Of a stretch of 27,346 nt of DNA, positions 22,525-27,346 are shown one piece after another. The notes beneath the pieces were generated by a model. The model worked only from the letters and a program-made list of their open reading frames with translations. It searched no databases and was not told the origin of the DNA. The position numbers and the translations under genes were made by a program. Numbering within the stretch: position 1 is the first letter of the stretch; each line of letters starts with the position of its first letter. The stretch is from CAWBRT01 sp050015355 (lineage in GTDB: Bacteria; Acidobacteriota; Terriglobia; Terriglobales; Acidobacteriaceae), in NCBI GenBank assembly GCA_050015355.1, contig JBEKBO010000057.1:1-27346 (forward strand). The letters are read 5' to 3'.

Positions 22525-24300
22525 TCAGGGTTGCCCCGGCAGCAGCACTTGCTTTTTGTTGTTCGAGACGTCCAATTGCGGCACGCTGCCATCGTTGATT
22601 TCGGCGACGGCCGGCACACCCTGAAAAGCGATTCGAGTCGTGCTCTTGGCGTTTCCCGGCACCTGGAGACGCGTCAAACGGACATCGCCGCTGGCGCCCT
22701 TTACCGACACCTGAACCTCTACCCAGACGCGCGTCAGGTTTTCGACGGTGACGCTGACCACGTGGTTGTTCTCCACCGTCTGGCGCGCGTTGGCGGCGTC
22801 AATGCGTAAGTCCGGCAATCCGTAATCGTGGTACACCCACGAGTCGAAAAAAGGCTGCAAGTTGCACCGAGGCGTGCATTGCGCCTCGATCAGTCGCTGT
22901 ACATAGGCCGCTTCCCGGTCCTGCTCGGGACGATAGGCGGCAATTGCCTTCGTCAAGGCCACGTCGCCGACGATGTCGCGCAGCATCCACCACACGTAAG
23001 CCGATTTGCCGGTGTGAAGCAGTTCGTCATTGGTATTGATGAGAGAATCGCGCTCGGCCCGGTTGGCAGCCTCTGGGGCCGATCCGGCGGTCCGTTCGAT
23101 CTCGATCAGCGCGGGCAGCACTTGACCCAGGAACTCGCTCGCGCTGGCGCGCCCTGTCAGGCGCTCGCGCACCAATGCCTGGCCAAACCGCGCCAGCCCC
23201 TCGGATACCCACTTTCGCGGTGACACCACGCTGCCATGCACAAGCGTCCGCGCCAGCACCAATTGCCGGCCTTGGCTGGACATGGACCGCAGGGGGGCCA
23301 GCACCAGGCTCCCGCTTTCAAACGCCGCCGCATTCAGATCGCGGAGCGCCACCAATTGCGGCTTGTTTTTCAGCGGGCCAAACCAGTCGGCCAGCACGCG
23401 CTCGGCCTGCTCGGCCGAGTCGGCGTAGGCTCTCGCCTCGTCGCCTTGCTCCGGAGCGTGGAGAACCGTAATCGCCAGACCTTCCAGCTTGAGGAACTCT
23501 CCATAGGCAAACGCTGGCGTTGATGCGGTCTGGAAGTCAGCCCCAACCACCCCGACCGTGACGCGGCTGCCCTTCGAGGAGCTGAACGCTTCGGGCTGCG
23601 CTGAAGCGCCCGGTAGTGTGCGTCCGCTGGTGACCAGGGAAAGCGGCGCCGCGTGAGCCGCATCGAAGCTCAACGACAGCGCCACGTGAATCGTCGTCTG
23701 CTCGTGGCGCTGCTTCCAGCGGGCAACCGCGTCAAAAACTGCGTTACCCTCGCTGAGGCTGACAGCCTCTATGGAAACCGGATACCAAGTAACATAGCCG
23801 AGTCCGCGTACGGCGCCGAAGCGCTCGCCGATCTCGTCCCAATCGCTCTGCAAGATAATGCTTTCGGGAGCTCCAACCCGGGTCAATCGGCCGGAGTTCC
23901 GCCTTATCTCGCCGCCGTAGCTCACCTCTAACTTCAGCGTGGCGCCTGGGGCTATGGCTTCCGGCAGGGTGACGATGGCCTCGTCCAGCATTCCGGTATG
24001 GTCGATGTCGGAGGTGTAGCTCTGCGTGATATAGGCGACTGGCTGATGGTCTTCGAGATGGATTTCCTGCCACGCGAGAGAAGAAGAGATTTGCAGGGTC
24101 ACTTCTTTTTGCGGGGAATTCGAGTCGTTGCGCAACTCGATGGTTCCGCTGGCCTGGAATTCGTGCTCGGCCGGCCGGATGCTCGCCCTCAGAGAGTAGC
24201 GGGTAAAAGTAAATGCGTTGCGATCCAGCGCATGCAGCGGGAATGCCGCCAGCACCACCGCGAGCCAGAGGAGGAGACGGATGCCTGTTTGCAAAATCAC
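22525..24300 (-). CDS. Secreted M1-peptidase-like protein lacking the HExxH zinc site
   Basis: 591 aa. A signal peptide (about 1-25: basic start, hydrophobic core, PLHALD) is followed by an M1-type N-terminal beta-domain (about 30-180) and a gluzincin-like helical domain (about 290-480). Where M1 enzymes have HELAHQWFG, then W-NEG, this protein reads LARTLVHGSVV (349-359) and KWVSEGLARFG (363-373): first His and Glu are Arg and Thr, while the second His (355) and the later Glu (367) remain. SGSLVLAP (329-336) sits where the GGMEN substrate loop is expected. FDSWVYHDYGLPDL and a beta-rich tail (about 490-591) complete the M1 architecture. Probably a non-catalytic, periplasmic or surface protein. 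The GTG at 24300 overlaps the rlmB stop (GTGA), with GAGG 9 nt upstream. Confidence 0.8.
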   Translation of the reverse strand: MILQTGIRLLLWLAVVLAAFPLHALDRNAFTFTRYSLRASIRPAEHEFQASGTIELRNDSNSPQKEVTLQISSSLAWQEIHLEDHQPVAYITQSYTSDIDHTGMLDEAIVTLPEAIAPGATLKLEVSYGGEIRRNSGRLTRVGAPESIILQSDWDEIGERFGAVRGLGYVTWYPVSIEAVSLSEGNAVFDAVARWKQRHEQTTIHVALSLSFDAAHAAPLSLVTSGRTLPGASAQPEAFSSSKGSRVTVGVVGADFQTASTPAFAYGEFLKLEGLAITVLHAPEQGDEARAYADSAEQAERVLADWFGPLKNKPQLVALRDLNAAAFESGSLVLAPLRSMSSQGRQLVLARTLVHGSVVSPRKWVSEGLARFGQALVRERLTGRASASEFLGQVLPALIEIERTAGSAPEAANRAERDSLINTNDELLHTGKSAYVWWMLRDIVGDVALTKAIAAYRPEQDREAAYVQRLIEAQCTPRCNLQPFFDSWVYHDYGLPDLRIDAANARQTVENNHVVSVTVENLTRVWVEVQVSVKGASGDVRLTRLQVPGNAKSTTRIAFQGVPAVAEINDGSVPQLDVSNNKKQVLLPGQP

Positions 24301-25082
24301 TCTGCTTTGCCTCGTCCGGTTGCACGCCCGGCAGCGTTAGACTGGCCCCGCCGCGCCCGGCGTTGCCGCAAGACTTCGTACATCACAATACCGCCGGCAA
24401 CCGAGACGTTAAGCGATGCAACACTTCCCATCATGGGAATGGAGACCAGCAAATCGCATTTCTTGCGCACCAGATCGTGCAGCCCTTTGCCTTCGGCTCC
24501 GAGCACCAGTGCGCAATTCATGTTGTAGTCGAGTTCGTCGTAGCTCTGCGTTCCGCGCTCGTCGAGTCCAACCGTCCAGACGTTGCGTTCCTTCAAGTCT
24601 TCCAGCGTGCGCGCAATGTTGACCACGCGCGCCACGGGCAGATGCTCCGAGGCTCCGGCCGAAGCTTTGACGACCACCCCGGTTATGCCTGCCGCGCGCC
24701 TTTCGGCAATGACCGCCCCATCCACTCCGGCGCCGTCGGCCGAGCGCAGCAGGGCGCCGAGGTTGTGCGGATCTTCCACCCCGTCCAGCACCAGCAGGAA
24801 GACGTGTTCGCCATGACGGTTCGCAATCAGATCGTCGATGCCGGAAAAAGTCTTGCGCGAAGTGAACGCCATCACTCCCTGGTGCGTGTTGGTGCGAGTA
24901 GCGCGATCGATCTCCTCGCGCGGAACAAAGCGCACCGGGACTCCCTGGCCCCGGCAGTCGTCGATGATGCGCTGCATGCGGGGGTCTGTGCGGTCGCGGC
25001 TGACAGCTACGTAGTCGAAACGGCGTTCACGCGACTTCAACGCCTCGCTGACTGGATGAATACCGTAGATAACGTCGCTCAT
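24297..25082 (-). CDS. rlmB: 23S rRNA (guanosine-2'-O)-methyltransferase RlmB-type
   Basis: 261 aa. SpoU/TrmH-family knotted methyltransferase; E. coli RlmB methylates G2251 in the 23S P-loop. The N-terminal L30e-like substrate domain begins MSDVIYGIHPVSEAL. The three SpoU motifs are present: VLDGVEDPHNLGALLRSADG, VLGAEGKGL and IPMMGSVASLNVSVAGGIVMYE. A basic tail (about 240-261) resembles nucleic-acid-binding extensions. The frame is open to 25157, but the ATG at 25082 gives the family-typical N-terminus. A close relative such as TrmH cannot be fully excluded, though the L30e-like domain favours RlmB. Its leader carries an imperfect tandem duplication and a 24-codon ORF ending in an ATGA overlap. 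Coupled downstream to the M1-like gene. Confidence 0.93.
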   Translation of the reverse strand: MSDVIYGIHPVSEALKSRERRFDYVAVSRDRTDPRMQRIIDDCRGQGVPVRFVPREEIDRATRTNTHQGVMAFTSRKTFSGIDDLIANRHGEHVFLLVLDGVEDPHNLGALLRSADGAGVDGAVIAERRAAGITGVVVKASAGASEHLPVARVVNIARTLEDLKERNVWTVGLDERGTQSYDELDYNMNCALVLGAEGKGLHDLVRKKCDLLVSIPMMGSVASLNVSVAGGIVMYEVLRQRRARRGQSNAAGRATGRGKAE

Positions 25083-25201
25083 GCGTCTAGTCCACTGCGG
25101 TCGTAACGGATGCGCCGCATGGTGGCCATACTCACGTGGATAACATCGCTCATGCATCTAGTCTACAGCGGGCATGGCTCTTGATGCGTCGCATGATGGC
25201 C
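25065..25201. repeat. Imperfect tandem duplication of the rlmB start and leader
   Basis: 25065-25127 and 25136-25201 are two aligned copies, about 75-80% identical, with a 71-bp offset and a 3-nt indel. Each contains the rlmB start region: the minus strand reads CTAGAYGCATGAGCGAYGTTAT in both, so ATG plus four codons (MSDVI) occur twice. Differences are mostly transitions, suggesting an old duplication. The distal copy begins within the stop codon of the upstream small gene. Confidence 0.8.
25079..25153 (-). CDS. 24-codon upstream ORF overlapping the rlmB start
   Basis: Starts at the duplicated ATG (25153), begins MSDVIH like RlmB (MSDVIY), continues VSMATMRRIR and ends GLDA followed by TGA at 25081-25079, which overlaps the rlmB ATG by 4 bp (ATGA). 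It arose from the tandem duplication. It could act as a leader peptide coupling translation into rlmB, or be an accident; no strong ribosome site precedes it. Confidence 0.35.
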   Translation of the reverse strand: MSDVIHVSMATMRRIRYDRSGLDA

Positions 25202-25461
25202 TACTTGGCGCGCGGAAGCACGAAACGCACGGTGAGCGCGGGTCCGATGCCGGCGGCGGGGGAGATGACGATGGAATCGCCGGCGCGCATGCTGGTGCGC
25301 ATCACCGAACAGCATATCGGGATGCGATGGTTGACCCCGGGGAAACCGCCCAGAGCACGATGCAGTTGCGCGGCACTCACCTCGACCTGGGTACGGCCGT
25401 CGCGCTCGGCTTCGGCGAGAAAACCCGCCAGCGCCTGCCGGAAATCTTCGGCATCAGGCAT
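25201..25461 (-). CDS. Small conserved-looking protein of unknown function
   Basis: 86 aa from the ATG at 25461, which has AAGGA 4 nt upstream; an ATG at 25497 would add 12 residues without a ribosome site. An acidic N-terminal helix (PDAEDFRQALAGFLAEAERD) is followed by a compact segment: QVEVSAAQLHRALGGFPG, NHRIPICCSVMRTSM, and a hydrophobic glycine-rich end (ISPAAGIGPALTVRFVLPR). The His, Arg-Ile-Pro and Cys-Cys residues look like a conserved core of small soluble proteins I have seen called hypothetical; I do not know a function. First gene of the rlmB strand, divergent from the LytTR regulator (109 bp apart). No signal peptide or membrane segment. Confidence 0.7.
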   Translation of the reverse strand: MPDAEDFRQALAGFLAEAERDGRTQVEVSAAQLHRALGGFPGVNHRIPICCSVMRTSMRAGDSIVISPAAGIGPALTVRFVLPRAK

Positions 25462-25542
25462 CAATTCCTTATACCTCAAGCGGTAGCTACGGCGCATCCG
25501 TAAGGCTCAGGACCGCCACGCGCCGGCCTCGCGAAACTGGAC

Positions 25543-25548
25543 TATACT
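25543..25548 (+). promoter_or_regulatory. Possible -10 element of the LytTR regulator gene
   Basis: TATACT lies 22 bp upstream of the ATG at 25571 in the divergent 109-bp gap, with AGGAG just before the start. No clear -35 is visible. Confidence 0.35.
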
Positions 25549-25570
25549 TTTCTGAGATGCAGGAGCCGCC

Positions 25571-26341
25571 ATGTCGCTTTCCATTGTGATTGTGGATGAC
25601 GAACAACTGGCCCGCGAAGAGCTCGCGTTTTTACTGCGCGATGTCGAGGGAATCGACGTTCTTGCCCAGGGCAAGAACGGGATCGAAGCGGTAAACCTGA
25701 TCCGTGAGTACTCTCCCGACCTGGTGTTTCTGGACGTGCAGATGCCGGGGCTGGATGGCTTCGCGGTCATCAAGAAGCTGCTGGAGAAGAAACTGCCGCT
25801 TCCGCAGATCGTTTTCGCCACCGCGTTTGACCAGTACGCGGTGAAGGCCTTCGAGGTGAACGCACTCGACTACCTGTTGAAGCCATTCGACAAGAAGCGC
25901 GTCGTGCATGCCATCGAAAAGGCGCGCAAGAACCTCGAGAGCGCCCCCGTGCCGGCCGATAAGCTCGACACCCTGGTCAAAATGCTGGAATCGCAGAGGC
26001 CCCAGCCCTCCAAAGTGCTACTCAAAGCCAACGGACGCCTCTTCCTGGTGGACCAGAAAGACATCTGCTATGCCTCCATCGAGGACGGCATCATCACCGT
26101 GGTGGCGCACACCATGGAGGGCCAGTCCAACTGCCGGACGCTGGAAGAGCTGCTGACGTCGCTCGACTCGAATCTGTTCTGGCGCGCACATCGCTCCTAT
26201 CTGGTGAATATCAACCGCATCAAGGAAGTGGTGCCGTGGTTCAAGAGCTCTTACCAGATCCGCATGGACGACCGGAAGCAAACGGAAATCCCCGTCAGCC
26301 GGGCGCAAACACGCCGCTTGCGCGAGTTGTTCGGCCTCTAG
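25571..26341 (+). CDS. LytTR-family response regulator
   Basis: 256 aa. Two-component transcription regulator. The receiver domain (about 4-120) has acidic VDDEQ (8-12), phosphoacceptor Asp55 (LVFLDVQMPG), Thr84 in FATAFDQYAVKAF and Lys104 in YLLKPFDKKR. After a linker (about 121-145) comes a LytTR DNA-binding domain (about 146-254): VLLKANGRLFLVDQKDICYASIEDGIITV, then FWRAHRSYLVNINRI and IPVSRAQTRRLRELFGL. GGAG 6 nt before the ATG supports the start. LytTR regulators bind direct repeats and often control exported or envelope functions. No LytS-type histidine kinase is adjacent, so the partner is elsewhere. A weak hairpin follows the stop. Confidence 0.94.
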   Translation: MSLSIVIVDDEQLAREELAFLLRDVEGIDVLAQGKNGIEAVNLIREYSPDLVFLDVQMPGLDGFAVIKKLLEKKLPLPQIVFATAFDQYAVKAFEVNALDYLLKPFDKKRVVHAIEKARKNLESAPVPADKLDTLVKMLESQRPQPSKVLLKANGRLFLVDQKDICYASIEDGIITVVAHTMEGQSNCRTLEELLTSLDSNLFWRAHRSYLVNINRIKEVVPWFKSSYQIRMDDRKQTEIPVSRAQTRRLRELFGL

Positions 26342-26354
26342 CAGACTGTATATG

Positions 26355-26371
26355 GCACCTTCCGGTGCTTT
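26355..26371 (+). terminator. Weak hairpin after the LytTR gene
   Basis: GCACC-TTCC-GGTGC (five pairs, 26355-26368) followed by only TTT. Positioned 13 bp after the stop, so a partial terminator is possible. Confidence 0.3.
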
Positions 26372-26408
26372 GCAGTGACACCCGGTATTCAGGCGCTTGT
26401 TGCGGCTG

Positions 26409-26414
26409 TATAAT
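26409..26414 (+). promoter_or_regulatory. Consensus -10 (TATAAT) immediately upstream of purS
   Basis: Exact TATAAT ending 12 nt before the purS ATG. Transcription would start near 26421, leaving about six leader bases and no Shine-Dalgarno. The best -35 at 17-bp spacing is TATTCA (26386-26391), three of six matches. Confidence 0.5.
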
Positions 26415-26426
26415 TGATTCAATCCC

Positions 26427-26672
26427 ATGAAAGCTTACGTTTACGTCTCACTCAAGAAAAGCGTGCTCGATCCCCAAGGCAAAACGATCCAGGGAGCTTT
26501 GACGAAAATGGGGTACAAGGGCGTCGCCGATGTGCGGCAAGGCAAGTACTTCGAGGTGACACTCGACGGCAATCTCGACCGTCACGCCGCCGAAAAAGAA
26601 GTGGAACGGATTGCGCGAGAGGTCCTGACGAATCCGGTCATAGAGGAATTTCGCTACTCATTCGAAGGCTAG
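26427..26672 (+). CDS. purS: Phosphoribosylformylglycinamidine synthase subunit PurS
   Basis: 81 aa, the standard length. PurS dimers bridge PurQ and PurL in the three-part FGAM synthase, step four of purine synthesis. The family pattern is clear: AYVYVSLKKSVLDPQGKTIQGAL, KMGYKGVADVRQGKYFEVTLDG and a C-terminal helix with LTNPVIEEFRYSFE. purQ and purL usually follow, but here a terminator-like hairpin and glmS come next, so they must lie elsewhere. The ATG at 26427 has no ribosome site, and a consensus -10 lies just upstream, pointing to leaderless translation. Its stop codon overlaps a 23-bp motif also present at 20240-20262. Confidence 0.93.
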   Translation: MKAYVYVSLKKSVLDPQGKTIQGALTKMGYKGVADVRQGKYFEVTLDGNLDRHAAEKEVERIAREVLTNPVIEEFRYSFEG

Positions 26673-26692
26673 ACCGGGTTCGCGGAAGGTAT
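26670..26692 (+). repeat. 23-bp intergenic motif, copy at the end of purS
   Basis: Core GACCGGGTTCGCGGAAGG; 22 of 23 positions match the minus strand of 20240-20262. It begins with the purS stop codon. Confidence 0.45.
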
Positions 26693-26770
26693 ATCTCCGA
26701 AGCAGTCAAATTGAGAGATACATCAACTGCAGAATTGCGCTAACGGCCCGCTTAGCTGTTCAAGAGATTT

Positions 26771-26804
26771 GCCCCCGGCAATCGTTCGCGGGCTTCTTTG
26801 CTTT
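26771..26804 (+). terminator. Probable intrinsic terminator after purS
   Basis: GCCC-C-CG (26771-26777) pairs with CG-C-GGGC (26787-26793), six pairs with one C-C mismatch and a 9-nt loop, followed by TTCTTTGCTTT. It lies about 100 bp after the purS stop and 40 bp before glmS. Confidence 0.5.
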
Positions 26805-26843
26805 CAGCCGGGTTCAATTGAGTAGGAATTGGAGTGTGAGCAC

Positions 26844-27346
26844 GTGTGCGGAATAGTTGGTTACATTGGCAAAAAGCGGGTTGTTCCAGTCATTCTCGAT
26901 GGTTTAAAGCGGCTCGAGTATCGCGGCTATGACTCGGCGGGAATCGCGGTCGCCGGAAATGGCGACGGGCTGCAGATGCGCCGTGCCGAAGGCAAGCTGC
27001 GCAACTTGGAAGAGGCCATCCGGCTGAATCCGATCGACGGCACTTACGGTATCGGCCATACGCGCTGGGCGACCCATGGCCGCCCGACGGAGGAGAATGC
27101 CCATCCGCATCGCGACTGCACCGGGCGCGTCGTGGTGGTGCATAACGGCATTATCGAGAACTACCTCAGCCTGAAAAAAAAGCTGCGCGAGGAAGGCCAC
27201 ACGTTCTTGACCGAAACTGACACCGAGGTATTCGCCCACCTCATCGAGAAGTACCTGGCCTGCGGCAATGGCTCGAAGGTTGCGCTGGAAGAAGCGGTCC
27301 GCAAGGCGGTGCTCGATGTCCGTGGAGTCTTTGCGCTGGCAGTGAT
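26844..27346 (+). CDS. glmS: Glutamine-fructose-6-phosphate aminotransferase GlmS, 5' part
   Basis: The frame runs open to the window end (about 167 codons of roughly 610). Makes glucosamine-6-phosphate from fructose-6-phosphate and glutamine, feeding peptidoglycan and LPS. Translation begins MCGIVGYIGKK, with the Cys that becomes the N-terminal nucleophile, then YRGYDSAGIA, the glutamine-binding GHTRWATHG, HNGIIENY and TDTEVFAHLI: the whole class-II glutaminase domain apart from its end. The start is GTG at 26844 with GGAG 9 nt upstream. No glmS ribozyme core is recognisable upstream. RapZ, which controls glmS in E. coli, is encoded 12 kb away, but no GlmZ-like RNA is apparent. Confidence 0.96.
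   Translation, partial: MCGIVGYIGKKRVVPVILDGLKRLEYRGYDSAGIAVAGNGDGLQMRRAEGKLRNLEEAIRLNPIDGTYGIGHTRWATHGRPTEENAHPHRDCTGRVVVVHNGIIENYLSLKKKLREEGHTFLTETDTEVFAHLIEKYLACGNGSKVALEEAVRKAVLDVRGVFALAV

Noticed and set aside
26673..26843. Possible glmS ribozyme or riboswitch ahead of glmS
   Set aside because: No ribozyme core or conserved riboswitch motif is visible; a terminator-like hairpin sits only 40 bp before the start.
1..27346. CRISPR arrays, tRNA/rRNA genes, transposases, toxin-antitoxin or defence genes
   Set aside because: No regularly spaced repeats, no tRNA-like T-arms with CCA ends and no such protein families were found on either strand.

Overview
The window is chromosomal, GC-rich (roughly 60%) bacterial DNA made almost entirely of housekeeping genes packed on alternating strands. 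The LPS export genes (msbA-like, lptB and a LptC/LptA-type protein) show a Gram-negative envelope. Gene content, the divergent Hfq-like protein, the lptB-rpoN-hpf-rapZ order and a CHPERSEG-type intergenic repeat point to Acidobacteriota (Terriglobia/Koribacter-like). That placement rests on recognising protein style and gene order, not on a database search.

Layout. 1-580 (+): leader with a ribosome-site hairpin, then an Hfq-like RNA-binding protein. 689-2476 (-): Sua5-type threonylcarbamoyl-AMP synthase and dCTP deaminase. 2681-4132 (+): an HU/IHF-family DNA-bending protein and an M50 membrane metalloprotease, divergent from dcd around a 15-bp palindrome. 4351-13052 (-): a long genome-maintenance and metabolism block, in transcription order msbA-like exporter, yicC, gmk, rpoZ, coaBC, type-4 uracil-DNA glycosylase, priA; several joints are 4-bp stop/start overlaps. 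13053-13447: a gene-free stretch rich in perfect hairpins. 13448-20124 (-): the classic envelope/sigma-54 cluster, in transcription order a 758-aa LptC/LptA-type protein, lptB, rpoN, hpf, rapZ, without ptsN or npr. 20357-25461 (-): a small unknown protein, rlmB, an M1-peptidase-like protein that has lost its zinc-binding HExxH, a beta-CASP metallo-beta-lactamase RNase and an RDD membrane protein; the rlmB/M1-like and RNase/RDD joints are GTGA overlaps. 25571-27346 (+): an orphan LytTR response regulator, purS (probably leaderless) and the 5' part of glmS.

How the genes work together: outer-membrane building (msbA-like, lptB, LptC/A, glmS for amino-sugar supply), RNA handling (Hfq-like, YicC, beta-CASP RNase, RlmB, RapZ, HPF), nucleotide and cofactor supply (gmk, dcd, purS, coaBC), and DNA repair and replication restart (UDG, PriA, HU). 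No tRNA, rRNA, CRISPR array, transposase or phage gene was seen. I found no clear new defence or mobile system. The most unusual items are the catalytically dead M1-like protein, the oversized LptC/LptA bridge, the duplicated rlmB leader that creates a 24-codon upstream ORF, the structured 13.1-13.4 kb intergenic region, the shifted Walker A serine of RapZ and the hairpin over the Hfq-like ribosome site.
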